Below are positions 11,107 to 22,288 of a DNA stretch of 64,000 nt, piece by piece. Source of the stretch: Lathyrus oleraceus (Eukaryota > Streptophyta > Magnoliopsida > Fabales > Fabaceae); NCBI RefSeq assembly GCF_024323335.1, contig NC_066581.1, positions 32,360,699-32,424,698 on the forward strand, written 5' to 3'. The notes under the pieces are model-generated. The model was not told the DNA's origin and ran no database searches. It saw only the letters and a program-made list of their open reading frames with translations. Made by a program: the position numbers and the translations under genes. Each line of letters begins with the position of its first letter. Position 1 is the stretch's first letter.

Positions 11107-12202
11107 AACCTTTGGTGATGGAGCTAAAGGTGAAATAAAGGGGATATGCAAGCTTGAGTGTCCTGGAGCTCCTAAACTTGACAATATTCTACTGGTCAAG
11201 GGCTTGACTTCAAATCTAATAAGCATCAGTCAGCTAGGGGATCAAGGTCTGAATATTATCTTCACTAAAATTGAATGTGTGATTGTGAACAAAGACAGTG
11301 AAGTAATTATGAAAGGAATCAGGACCAACAACAACTGTTACATGTGGAACTCTCAAATGGATAACCCCTCTAAGATGAGTACAGTTGCAAGAAGAATCAT
11401 CAAGGGAAAGGAAAAGTGTCAGATAAGGGTGCTAGTACCTAACCTCAAGGAAGAAAAGGTCATGATGGCCCAAACACCTGAACATATGATTGGTGGTATG
11501 AAGTCTGAAGATAGTAAGAGTTTTGCTGGAACTGAGACACAAGGAACTATGTCAGTTGAAAACAACAATGCTCAACCAGGGTGGATGAAATTACTGAGAA
11601 TTATCTACAATGTCACACTCGATGCCATGACATTGTACTATGACAACCTGACTGCAAAGGATTTGTATGATGAAAAGGGAAAATTAAGGGCTTGGCTTCT
11701 TGAGAAAATATGGCAATTAATGTGGAGTGGAAAACGCAAGAAAAATATTGTCTGCCCAATGAAAAGAAAAAGCCACATTAATAATGAATCATCTCCTAGT
11801 ATTGGAAATAGCATCTATTTCATTTGCACACTCTTCCTGAACACAATTCTTTCCATCCTCATTAAACTTCTCAAAGAACCTCTGCTAGGGCAAAGAATGT
11901 TTTCTCAAAAGTTCAACAACATGTCTCAACATCCGTCAACATCTAGCTCAAAATCCTTTCATACTAGAACTTCCTCCATGGAATTTTTAGAAGAAGAGTT
12001 GATAGACGCAACCCCTTTGCGTATGATACCAGGTGACGTTCCAGGCTCCCCTTCCATGGCTAGAGCTAAGCAAGGCAACACTCCTGAAGAATCGCCTGAT
12101 AAAGAGGACATGCACTCTACTGATCCCATCATAAGAAACCTAGTTACTAGGATAATGAATGAAGAGCATGGAGTTTGTGAGCAAATTCTTTACTTTGAAT
12201 AA
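11107..12202 (+). pseudogene. Fused remnants: protease end, RNase H scrap, env-like start (S1)
   Basis: A single frame without a proper start joins pieces that normally lie kilobases apart. It first continues the protease/GAG-pre region (VTFGDGAKGEIKG, LTSNLISISQLGDQG). About 11575-11660 is an RNase H scrap (GWMKLL, DAMTLYYDNLTA), recalling the YCDN region of copia RNase H. From 11921 a Ser/Thr-rich segment (MSQHPSTSSSKSF) resembles the start of the env-like ORF that follows pol in Sireviruses. Integrase, reverse transcriptase and most of RNase H are deleted. The protease and RNase H parts are fairly clear; the env-like call is tentative. Confidence 0.5.
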
Positions 12203-13798
12203 GTTTTGAATGATAGCAAATTGTGTGATCACTGTCTAATTGTTGGTTGTGCATTATTTTACATGTTTCATTTGTGTTTTTAGCCTATACTATTGTTTCG
12301 TGACTATACATAAAGATCCACATTGATACATTTCTTAAAAGAACTCATAAAAACTATTTTGTGTCAGTATGTATCGATACATGTTCATCTGCATCGATAC
12401 ATAAATTTGTTTTAAATCATAAAACGTTTTTGCTTCAGTATGTATCGATCCATACGAGCCTTGTATCGATACATGCTTAGTTAAAATGTTCTATGTATCG
12501 ATACATACGAGCTTTGTATCGATACATGCTTAGTTAAAATGTTCTATGTATCGATACGTACGAGCTTTGTATCGATACATGCTTGTATTAATTCTCTAAA
12601 ATTAATCAAACCTACAGTATGTATCGATGCATAATCTTTTGTATCAATACATAATTCTGTTTTGTCTACTAACAGCTTCTGTCTTTCACATATAAGAAGT
12701 ATTTTGACAGCTCAGTAAAAAAAGACGAATTCAGAAGTGAAAAACAATTGTAACACAAATCAAAGGAGTGTTTAGCAACAATTGTTTTGAGCAGTTAGAA
12801 ACCTGAAAGAGACTTCATCTTCTTCATCTTCTCAATCTCTTTTATTCAAGAACATCAACACATAATCATTCTTGTTCTTTGGGTTAAAGGATCAACGAGA
12901 TAACATTCAGTGGAACGATCAAGGATCTAGCTGAGGTGTTCAGTGGAACGATCGAGGATCTAGCTGAGTTGAAGGTTGAAGGGGGTTTCAAGGAAAAACC
13001 AAATGGTTTGTCCTTCAAGAACTGGAGTGTTCTTGCGGGTTTGTTAGTCACGTTTGCAGAACAGATTCAGCCGTAGCGTAGGGTTTGGAAATTGGGTAAT
13101 TTCGCAAACAGGTCGTGGAACCGGTGAATTGTTTGCAATTTCTTGCAGGAAATTCTTGATCGAGCTCAGATCAAGTGGAGGTTTTATACAAGAAGAAGAT
13201 CTTAGGATTTAGATTTCTGTCTTTGTATTGTAACCTTGCATCAACGAATTCCGCATTATTCATAATAACAGTTCTCAATTTCATTTGAAATTGAGAGGGA
13301 GACGTACCCACACGCGAGGACGACAGTGGGGAACTTCCTTACCAAATCTCTGTGTATCATATTCTTTCCTTATCTATCTTTACGTTTTCAACAGTTTTGT
13401 GATTTCAGTTGGTGTATTGTGGCTGTACATTTCGTGATACAATAGTGGCAAGAAAGCTTCTTTATCTAAACTCCACCATTGTTCATCATTGATCACATAC
13501 ACACCAAATGTTTGACAAAACTGTCAGCTGAGTTTTATTCATTGGAATTAGAATTTAGTGATAAGTGCATTTGATTTGATAATATTCTGGTGTTAATAAT
13601 CTCTATCGTTCCTATTCAAATCCAGCAATAAATTCGCGTGTCCGGTTTTCTAGTAGCGGTTCTAATTAGACGGAAGTCGATTCGGGACTGTAATTTTCCG
13701 CTAAGTTTCAATAACTCTGATAAGAATTTTTAAATTCGTTTATTTAAAAGAGGTGATCTATTCACCCCCCTCTCGATCACTAGCCACACCGTCTAACA
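12203..13798 (+). repeat. 5' LTR of element A (left end uncertain)
   Basis: The right end is CTAACA at 13798, two bases before the PBS. The left end lies after 12202 but cannot be fixed, since no second A LTR is available. The region has no gene. It contains the ATCGAT palindrome cluster, a possible TATA box (TATAAGAAG at about 12691) and a 22-bp direct repeat around 12905-12965 (CAGTGGAACGATC, GGATCTAGCTGAG, twice). Confidence 0.55.
12369..12652 (+). promoter_or_regulatory. Cluster of ATGTATCGATACAT palindromes in the A LTR
   Basis: About ten copies of the perfect 14-bp palindrome ATGTATCGATACAT or one- to three-base variants occur in 285 bp (about 12369, 12390, 12439, 12462, 12495, 12516, 12547, 12568, 12619, 12640). 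Two are embedded in a 52-bp tandem repeat (TGCTTAGTTAAAATGTTCT). The position just upstream of the possible TATA box suggests a regulatory role, but that is inference. Confidence 0.6.
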
Positions 13799-13800
13799 AG

Positions 13801-13815
13801 TGGTATTAGAGCGCC
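13801..13815 (+). other. Primer-binding site of element A
   Basis: TGGTATTAGAGCGCC matches the tRNA-Met initiator PBS consensus with one change (TTA for TCA). It follows the LTR end by two bases and precedes the gag ATG by 35 bp. Confidence 0.7.
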
Positions 13816-13849
13816 AGTTCGCTGGTGTTCTGTGGCTGCCTGTAACGAT

Positions 13850-15628
13850 ATGGATTCTGAACCAAAGGGGGCGTATAATAGAGCGCCGATTTTCAACGGT
13901 GAAAATTACGGCTATTGGAAAGATTGCATGCGAGTTCATATAAATTCTGTTGATAGGCTAGTATGGGCTGCCATTGAAAATGGTCCTTTTCAAATTACTA
14001 TGACAAATGCGGCTGGCGCCATAGTTCCTAAACCAGAAGGTGATTGGAATGAGAAAGATGAGAAAAAGTGGTCGAGTGATTGGAGAGCTCGAAATATGCT
14101 AATTTCAGCACTTGGTGTTAATGAGTATTATCGGGTATCCCATTGCACGACAGCTAAAGAAATGTGGGATGCTTTAGAAGTTGCCCATGAGGGTACTACT
14201 GAAGTAAAACAGTCCCGCATTAACACACTCAATCAAGAGTTTGAGCTCTTTCGCATGAAACAAGGAGAATCTATCTCCGACATGCAAAAGAGATTTACTC
14301 ATCTCACTAATCGTTTGAATGCACTTGGAAAACCTGTTTCCAATGAAATAGCTACTAATAAAATTCTGAGATGTCTTAGCAGGGAATGGCAACCTAAAGT
14401 AACAACTATTAAGGAAGCCAACGATCTAACGACACTTATGATTACAACTCTGTTTGGAAAGCTGGAAGAACATCAGCAAGCATTAGAAAGTCTTGAAAAG
14501 TTTGAGAACAAAAGTAAGAAGGAAAAGGAGAAGAAGAGAGACAAAGAGGGAGAGAAGAAGCCAATAGCTCTTGTGGCCTCTAGCTCTAAGTCCTCATGAA
14601 AAGAGCAAAGTGACAATGATTCTAGTAGTGACAAAGATTCGGATGATGAGGAAATAGGACTTTTTGTAAGGAGATATAATAGAGTCATTCGAAAGAATGG
14701 AGTCAAGCATTCTGACAAAAACCTCATGAAATTTCGAAGATAATCTACAGATTCAAAACAGGAAGAGAATAAGAAGAGTAGAGGAAAAGGATCTTGTTTT
14801 AATTATGGTAAATCTGGACATTATAAAACAGATTGTCCTATGAAGTATAAGGATCAAGGAAAAGCTCTACCAAAAGGGTACGACAAACAAAGAAGAGCTT
14901 ACATTGCATGGGAAAGTGATAGTGATTCATCAAGCACACAAAGTTCAAGTGATAGTGATGAAACCGCAAATCTGTGCCTTATGGCTCACACCAAAAATCT
15001 GTCCTACCACAAGAAGAAAATCAATGATAACAAGGTAAAACAAGCCTATTATAATAATTTCTCTTCTATGTCCTTTTCTGAACTGAAAATAGCTTTTGAA
15101 AAACTGCATAACGAAGCTGTAGATTCTTTTAAAAAATTATCTTTCGATAAAATTTTTTTTTCATTTCTGGAAGGTAAAGTATACAAAGCTGAAAAAGATT
15201 TAGAATGGTTAAAAGCAAGTATTGTAGAAAATTCAAAAAATATTGACATTGATGGATGTAGTAAAGTTGGGTATTGTGAAGCTTGTCATATTTGGCAACA
15301 AGAGGTAAACACTCTCAAGGTCAAATTGGACAAAGCTTTACAACCTAAGGTTACTTATGCCGTTGACTCTAGTTTGTTTAAGAAGTCATTAAATCCACCA
15401 TATGCAAAATACTCTTTCATTCCAAAGGATTTAATGAACAAGAATAAACAAACACATCATCATGGTTTATGTCATTATTGTTGTCGTGCTGGACATACCA
15501 TTGAGAAATGCAAGTTTAGGAGATTTCTTGTTCCTAAAGGTATTTATCAATGGAAGCCAAAAGGCAACCATGTTAGCACTTACCCACTTGAACCCAATGA
15601 AAATTGGGTACCAACTTCTCTCTTTTGA
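13850..15628 (+). pseudogene. gag: Element A gag, broken by stops
   Basis: The ATG at 13850 (MDSEPKGAYNRAPIFNGENY) is chosen; a frame from a GTG upstream is not a plant start. The gag domain reaches about residue 215 (ENYGYWKDCMRVHI, KEMWDALEVAHEGTTEV), followed by a Lys/Glu-rich tail. A TGA at 14597-14599 and a TAA at 14741-14743 interrupt the same frame. The zinc knuckle reads CFNYGKSGHYKTDC, so its second Cys has become Tyr. From 14840 a 262-codon stretch holds a Ser/Asp-rich segment, a probable coiled coil and a second zinc knuckle (CHYCCRAGHTIEKC). SIRE-lineage gag is well supported. Confidence 0.75.
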
Positions 15629-15639
15629 TATTGTAGGAT

Positions 15640-16891
15640 GAGTGCCTTGCTTCCGTAGATAGGAGATGGTTTCCTGACAGCGGTTGCTAAAGGCACATGA
15701 CCGGTGACATATCGCTTTTTATAGACTTCAAAGCAAAGAAGAAGAGATATGTTACTTATGGAGACAATAACAAAGGAGCTATACTTGGCAAAGGTAGTGT
15801 AGGTAATCCCTCTACCACTACTATTTCTGATGTCCATTTAGTAGAGGGGCTTAAACACAATTTGTTAAGCATAAGTCAATTGTGTGACAAGGGTTATAAA
15901 GTTTCTTTCACAAAAACTTGCTGCATAATTGAACATGCTGAACAGAACGTTGTGTTTAAGGGTGTAAGAGTAAACAATATCTATATGCTTGACCTTTTTG
16001 ATGTATCTTTAACAAGTACTAAATGTCTAGTTACCTTGAATGATGATTCTTGGCTTTGGCATAGACGTTTAACGCATGTTAATTTCGATTTGCTTAATAA
16101 GGTTGTATCTAAGGATCTAGTAGTCGGTCTTCCAAAAATAAAATTTTCAAAAGACCACCTATGTGACGCGTGCCAAATGGGAAAACAAACGAGGGTCTCT
16201 TTTAAATCTAAAAATGTAATTTCAACTTCACGACCCCTTGAGCTTCTCCATATGGATCTCTTTGGACCTTCTAGGACAAAGAGCTTAGGTGGAAATTATT
16301 ATGGTTTTGTAATCGTTGATGACTATTCTAGATTTACTTGGACTATATTCCTTCATAGCAAAGATGAAACTTTTTCTACTTTTAAGAATTTTGCAAATCT
16401 GTCCCAAAACAAAATGAATTCCAAAATAGTTACAATTCGTAGCGATCATGGTGGTGAATTTCAAAACTATCACTTTGATAAGTACTGTGACAAGTATGGT
16501 ATTGAGCATAACTTTTCAGCTCCTCGAACTCCACAACAAAATGGCGTTGTGGAGCGTAAAAATCGTGTGTTAGAGGAGTTGGCAAGAACAACGCTAAATG
16601 AGGGTGGATTACCAAAATATTTTTGGGCTGATGCAGTTAGCACAGCTTGTTATGTTTTAAACAGGATCTTAATTCGTCCTATTTTAAATAAAACTCCTTA
16701 TGAGCTTTCAAAAGGAAGAAAGCCAAACTTGTCACATCTTCACGTATTCGGTTGTAAGTGTTTTGTTTTGAATAATGGTAAGGAAAATATTGGGAAGTTT
16801 GATGCAAAAGCGGATGAAGGTATCTTTCTTGGATACTCACAATTAAGTAAAGCATATAGAGTATATAATAAGCGTTTACTTACTGTTGAAG
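15640..16891 (+). pseudogene. pol: Element A pol, protease and integrase part, cut by B1
   Basis: A frameshift separates this from gag between 15628 and 15667. The protease starts WFPDSGC, then a TAA at 15688-15690 replaces the usual Ser codon before RHMTG. From 15697 the frame is open: protease remainder, GAG-pre, integrase zinc domain (WHRRLTH, CDACQMGK; the usual LGH is LTH), and the integrase core with its three acidic positions in HMDLFGP, IRSDHGGEF and NGVVERK. After NKRLLTVE the frame runs into the B1 LTR and ends at an LTR-derived stop at 16929. The remaining pol is found after 25491. Confidence 0.8.
16887..16891 (+). repeat. Left target-site duplication of B1 (TGAAG)
   Basis: TGAAG here is repeated at 25491-25495 directly after B1. 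Five bases is the Ty1/copia norm. Confidence 0.85.
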
Positions 16892-17151
16892 TGAAGGAGA
16901 ATTGCGGTCCAAAACGCAGCGGAAATTAAAATTTTCTCCTTTAGAGATCCTTACGAATGGTCATGATCAGTGATAGAATATTTACCTATTATGACGATTG
17001 AAACCTTTGGTGCAGATCTCTTGTGACGATCAAAACTTTTGATGCAGATCCACGAAGCGATCACGAACGTTGAACGATGACAACGTCTCTACTCAGTCCA
17101 CACGAACGGATTCCTTCAATCTCAGTGCTAGCTGGTACGAATGAAGGCTTT

Positions 17152-17186
<35 letters not shown>

Positions 17187-18289
17187 CGAAAATAATGCAA
17201 CCGCACTTTATGCTTCTGCACAAGGGTTCTATTTATAGAACCACTTGTGTGGGCTTCAAGCTAAAAAGCCCACTTAAGTGTATTTTGGCCCATATCTTAT
17301 AATATGCCCAAAATCACTTAAGCCCATGGTACCTTACCATATTTCGTATTCTACTCAAGTACACCATACCTTACGATGTTCTATAATCCACTTAAGGGCA
17401 CCGCACCTTACGGTATTCCTTAGTTACTCTATCTCTCATCAATCCGTCCTTTGTGTGTGACCCTGTAGGTTTTCGTGACATTGGCAATTATATTAAATCA
17501 CGCATTTAACATAAAAAACAGTGAGCGGTATCTAGCAACACATCACTGCTACCCAAGACACGAAAATGTCATGTGATCTGACAAAACCTTCTGTGATAAT
17601 ACTTATGTGTATAATTACCCTTTTGCCCTTATGTCTATATTGAACACAAGGCATAGACCGTGTCATCCTTGTCCAGTTCAATATTGGGCCCATAGACATT
17701 TATCCTGTTATGCAGGATGGGCAAATTCCATCTAGGTCACTCATGTCCCTCAGCATGCTTCGTGGAGTACCCATCAACTGTCTTTATGGTTATCCAGTTA
17801 CGGACAACGTTGGATCAGCAATAAAGCACTCGACTCTACATCTAGGATCCGTAGTGGTTTCAGGTCGAAGAGTGGAATACACTATTATCACCATGAGAAT
17901 AACTTATGACACTTTGCATAACTTTCTATATAGTATTCTCATAGCGGGTCAATCTGGTATAAATATTACTCCTAATATTCATACCTATGTTTAAGACTTG
18001 ATAACTCTTTATCCATGATCCATGAGATATGATCATCAGTCTACAAACATAATAGTCTTAATGTTTTAATGTTATCCCACTTCACACTAAAGCTCGACTA
18101 CGGATACTTTAAGAATAGTGCCCTTATGTTTAATGTGTTCTCATGATTAAGTCACACTTAATACATTAAACGGACTATCTATTCTAGGGACTTTATTAAT
18201 CAACCATAATAAAGAAAATGCCTTTTATTATTAATAAATAATTCGATACAAGTACCAAAAAGAATTGGCCTTTAGGGCTTACACCAACA
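16892..18289 (-). repeat. 3' LTR of B1
   Basis: It begins TGAAGGAGAATTGCGG and ends TTACACCAACA on the plus strand, so TG...CA holds in both directions. It contains a GA microsatellite (about 17155-17186) and the minus-strand TATA box within GGTTCTATTTATAGAACC (17226-17243). Seven copies of this LTR occur in the window. A 94-codon frame in it is conserved only because the LTR is. Confidence 0.85.
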
Positions 18290-18302
18290 ATCTCCCACTA
18301 GC
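18290..18302 (-). other. Polypurine tract of B1
   Basis: The minus strand reads GAGCTAGTGGGAGATT directly before the 3' LTR, the usual plus-strand priming site of copia elements. The same tract lies next to the B2 3' LTR at 48476. Confidence 0.6.
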
Positions 18303-18303
18303 T

Positions 18304-19165
18304 CTAGAGCCAATCAGGCATACCCTTAATACCCATAGATCTAGTATGGCCATCATGCTTCTGCTGCGCAAGAGGCTTTGTCAGTGGGTCAGCAATATTA
18401 TCAAGTGTAGGTACTCTGCATATTTTCACATCTCCTCTATCTGTTATCTCTCGAATGAGATGATAACACCTAAGTATGTGTTTGGATCGTTGGTGAGATC
18501 TAGGCTCCTTGGCTTGTGCGATAGCACCATTGTTATCACAGTAGAGACCAATGGGATCCACAATGCTAGGGACTATGCCAAGTTCACTAATGAACTTTTT
18601 GATCCAAACAACTTCCTTTGCTGCACTTGAGGCAGCAATATACTCGGCCTCGGTTGTAGAATCAACAACTGTATCTTGCTTTGAACTTTTCCAGCTCACA
18701 ACGCCACCGTTTAAGCAAAACACATAACCAGATTGCGATCTAAAGTCATCCTTATCTGTCTGGTGTATCCAATTACAACCAACTCTTCCTGACCTCCATA
18801 TATCAAGAATGACTCCTTAGTCCTTCTCAAATACTTAAGGATATTCTTGACAGCTACCCAGTGAGCATCACCAGGATCATATTGGTACCTACTCGTTGCA
18901 CTTAAAGCATACGAGACATCTGGTCGAGTACATAACATGGCATACATGATAGATCCTATTGCAGATGCATATGGAATCTTATTCATGCGATCCCTTTCTT
19001 CCTTAGTTAAATGGGATTGTGTTTTTGATAGACACAGGCCATGTTGCATAGGTATGAATCCTTTCTTGGAATCATGCATATTAAAGCGTCTCAACACTTT
19101 GTATATGTATGTACTCTGACTTAGGCCAAGCAGTTTTTGTGATCTATCTCTATAGATTCTGATTC
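18304..19165 (-). pseudogene. pol: B1 RNase H and end of reverse transcriptase
   Basis: Two overlapping frames hold copia RNase H. The downstream one ends in a run of conserved motifs (DSTTEAEYIAAS, LYCDNNGAIA, RSKHILRCYHLI, ADPLTKPLA). The upstream one covers RRFNMHDSKKGF and YASAIGSIMYAM. A 13-bp deletion near 18760, relative to B2, removes the TDASFQ segment with an active-site Asp and shifts the frame. A single-base deletion near 19181 separates it from the preceding pol frame. RNase H degrades the RNA template during element replication; here it cannot be made from one frame. Confidence 0.8.
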
Positions 19166-21685
19166 CTAATATATAGGCTGCTCACCTAGGTCCTTCATAG
19201 AAAAGCATTTCCCCAACCAAGACTTTACTTGTTGTAGGGTAGGGATATCGTTTCCAATGAGTAATATATCATCTACATATAATACCAGGAAAACGATCAT
19301 GCTCCCACTAACCTTCTTGTAGACACAAGGCTCATCTTCGTTCTTGATGAATCCATATTGTTTTACTGTTTCATCAAAACGAAGATTCCAGCTTCTGGAA
19401 GCTTGCTTCAATCCATAGATTGATCTTTGTAACTTACATATCTTTTGGGCTTCCTTTGGTATGTCAAATCCTTCAGGCTGTGTCATGTACACATCCTCAA
19501 GAAGATTTCCATTAAGGAAAGCAGTTTTGACATCCATCTGCCATATTTCATAATCATGATATACAGTGATAGGAAGTAAAATCCGAACAGATTTAAGCAT
19601 TGCAACTGGTGAAAAGGTTTCATCATAGTCAATCCCATGAATTTGTTTATATCCTTTTGCAGCCAGTCTTGCCTTATAGGTATGTACCTTACCATCCATG
19701 TCAGTCTTCTTTTTGAAGACCCACTTGCATCCTATAGGGTTAACTCCTACAGGAGGCTCTACCAAGGTCCAAACTTGGTTTGTGTACATGGAATCCATTT
19801 CAGATTTCATGGCCTCTAGCCACTTCTCAGACTCGGAACCAGTTATGGCCTCTTCGTAGGTCACAGGCTCATCTTGATCCATGATTAATACATCACCTTG
19901 ATCAGTTATGAGATATCCATATCTCTCAGGTAATTGACGTATCCTGCTTGACCTACGCTGGTCTTGTTCTACTTGAGCAGGTTGCTCTTCCACAACTTCT
20001 TGTGTCTCCTGCTCTAATTCCTCCATAGGTGTATCTATGCTTTGTGATTCTTGAATTTCTTCAAGCTCTACTTTCCTCCCACTGGTTCCTTTGAAAATAA
20101 AATCCTTTTCTAGGAAAACTCCAGTTCGAGCGACAAACACTTTGTCCTCAGAAGGATTGTAGAAGTAATACCCTCTTGTTTCTTTAGGATACCCCACAAA
20201 TAAGCATTTGTCAGATTTGGGCTCAAGCTTAGTTGAAATTTGTCGTTTCACATAAACCTCGCAACCCCAAATCTTTATGTAAGAAATATGTGGTTTCTTA
20301 CCACTCCATATCTCATATGGTGTCTTCTCAACCTTTTTGGATGGAACACGGTTAAGTGTGTAAGCTGTTGTCAATAGCGCATGTCCCCAAAAGGAGTTTG
20401 GAAGATCGGCGTGACTCATCATGGATCGGACCATGTCCAACAGGGTTCGATTTCTTCTCTCAGATATACCATTCCATTGGGGTGTTCCAGGAGGAGTAAG
20501 TTGGGATAGGATCCCACACTCTTTCAAATGGTCATCAAACTCTAGGCTTAAATACTCACCACCTCGATCTGATCGAAGAGTTTTAATATTCTTACCTAGT
20601 TGGTTTTGTACTTCATTCTTGAATTCCTTGAACTTTTCAAAGGACTCTGATTTGTGTTTCATTAAATACACATAACCATATCTACTGAAATCATCAGTGA
20701 ATGTGATGAAGTACTGAAAACCTCCTCTGGCTGGTATGTTCAGTGGTCCACATACATCAGTATGTATTAGGCCCAAAAGATCATTCACTCTTTCACCTTT
20801 TCCTGTGAATGGAGACTTTGTCATCTTTCCAATTAAACAAGATCTGCATGTCTCATATGATTCATAATCAAAAGAGTCCAAGAGTCCATCTTTATGGAGT
20901 TTGGAAATGCGTTTCTCATTTATGTGGCCTAATCGACAATGCCAAAGGTAAGTTGGATTTAACTCGTTAGGTTTCATCCTTTTAGTATTAATGTTATATA
21001 TAGGCATTTCGAGATCAAGGACATACAGTCCATTGCTCATTTGTGCAGTAGCATAGAATATATCATTCAAATAAATTGAACAACAATTGTTCTTTATTAC
21101 GAATGAAAAACCGAACTTGTCCAAACAAGAAACGGAAATAATATTCCAGCTAATTGCTGGTACATAATAACAGTTCTCTAACTGAATTATTAAACCACTA
21201 GGTAAAGTAAATTCATAAGTTCCTACGGCTAAGGCAGCAACCTTTGCTCCATTACCAACTCGTAGGTCGACTTCACCTTTTGCCAATTTTCTACTCCCTT
21301 TTAGTTCTTGCACATTTGTACAAATGTGAGAACCGCATCCAGTATCTAATACCCATGATGCAGAAGTAGATAAATTAATTTCAATAACAAAAATACCTAA
21401 AGTTGGAGTCTCTACTCCATACTTCATATCTTCCAGGTACTTTGGGCAGTTCCTCTTCCAGTGTCCGGTCTTACCGCAATGGAAGCCGGTGCCTTTCTTT
21501 TCTATGTCTCCACTAGGCTTTAAAACAGTACTAGTGGGTTTGGGTTTGGCAACTTCCTTGCCTTTCCCTTTATCATGTTTGAGGATAATCCTCAGGTTTC
21601 GGTAGCAATCCAGAAAATTTGTCCCAGACAATTTTTTCTTGTCAAGGTTTGATCGTAATATGTTGTTAGAGGTATTTGTTGTCAT
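19166..21685 (-). pseudogene. pol: B1 gag-pol, 839-codon open part with gag deletion
   Basis: Residues 1-37 are the gag start (LSGTNFLDCYRNLRIIL). The frame then jumps to a Lys-rich tail, so about 190 gag codons present in B2 are lost. A zinc knuckle at 67-81 reads GFHCGKTGHWKRNC with its first Cys replaced. Protease Asp is in WVLDTGCGSHIC (Asp 114). The integrase zinc domain is at 249-283, core acidic residues are Asp 310, Asp 373 and Glu 409. A Glu/Gln-rich linker (540-580) precedes reverse transcriptase with YVDD at 803-806. The frame ends early at MKDLGEQPIY from a one-base deletion. Protease, integrase and most of reverse transcriptase look intact, but capsid function is lost. Confidence 0.85.
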
Positions 21686-22210
21686 GGTAATCTACACAAG
21701 GATTAATGAAAATATAAGTATCATTGAAATATTTAATTAGGCCTTTAATTAAATATGCTCCCACTATTTTATTCAAAACAAATGACCCTCATCATTTGAT
21801 TCGGAAAATCCCATTGGAAGATTTTTTAGTGGGTCGAGATCCTTATTTCACTTCGTTCTAAGTCCGCGTAGGCGGATTACACAAAACTGGGTTATTTAGG
21901 TAGGAACTCCTTCCAGTTGTATCTCATACAACTCTCGAAAATTTCAGTTGGGTGAATAACTCCTTATTCCAATTCATCATATGGATCATTCCCAACTCTT
22001 GCTTCCAAACATATATATAATCTTATTATAATTTGTTTAGTTAAGTTTGACCCACTGTTTTAACAGTTGGATATTACAATTATCCCATCGCACCTTACTA
22101 ATATATAGATCATGCACCTCGCGTAGGTGAAACCTACATTATCCATTACTAGTCTTGATGAGTGTTAAAACTTGGAAAGCATAAACTTAATATTTAATTT
22201 GAGGGAATGT
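21686..22210 (-). other. B1 leader next to gag
   Basis: This is homologous to the B2 leader at 51840-52505 (same CCCACTATTTTA, GGTCGAGATCC and CGCACCTTACTAATAT phrases). It has no gene. Homology to B2 stops at GAGGGAAT, where sequence of the T32 upstream region begins on the plus strand. Confidence 0.65.
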
Positions 22211-22288
22211 GGCTAACCCTAATCTCTTTCATCATCATTGTCTCCAAAACCCTAAATTCATCTCACTTTTCTTCAACTTTTCATCACC

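Larger units (their letters stand above)
7964..12202 (+). mobile_element. Sirevirus-like Ty1/copia element S1, internally deleted
   Basis: The order is a 1.1-kb LTR, a PBS matching the initiator tRNA-Met end, a long gag with protease start, then short fused remnants of RNase H and an env-like region. Integrase and almost all of reverse transcriptase are missing. No 3' LTR is found; element A's LTR begins soon after 12202. Large gag with coiled coil and multiple zinc knuckles fits the SIRE lineage. Confidence 0.7.
12203..16891 (+). mobile_element. SIRE-lineage Ty1/copia element A, 5' half
   Basis: Element A has an LTR, a PBS, gag and the protease/integrase part of pol here. It is cut at 16891 by Angela element B1. 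The second half (reverse transcriptase, RNase H, 3' spacer, T32) resumes at 25491, as shown by identical TGAAG flanks and a reading frame that continues across the insertion site. No 3' LTR of A is seen, because the downstream part was reorganised into the tandem array. Confidence 0.75.

Noticed and set aside
17710..17994. A conserved 94-102 codon frame repeated seven times (also at 24911, 30668, 36436, 42192, 47947, 54844)
   Set aside because: It lies within the Angela LTR and is conserved only because the LTR is. It has no family resemblance, and the 60-codon frame near 17278 is the same case.
20421..20675. Antisense frames within B1 and B2 pol (also at 50620)
   Set aside because: They are shadows of conserved integrase coding sequence on the other strand.
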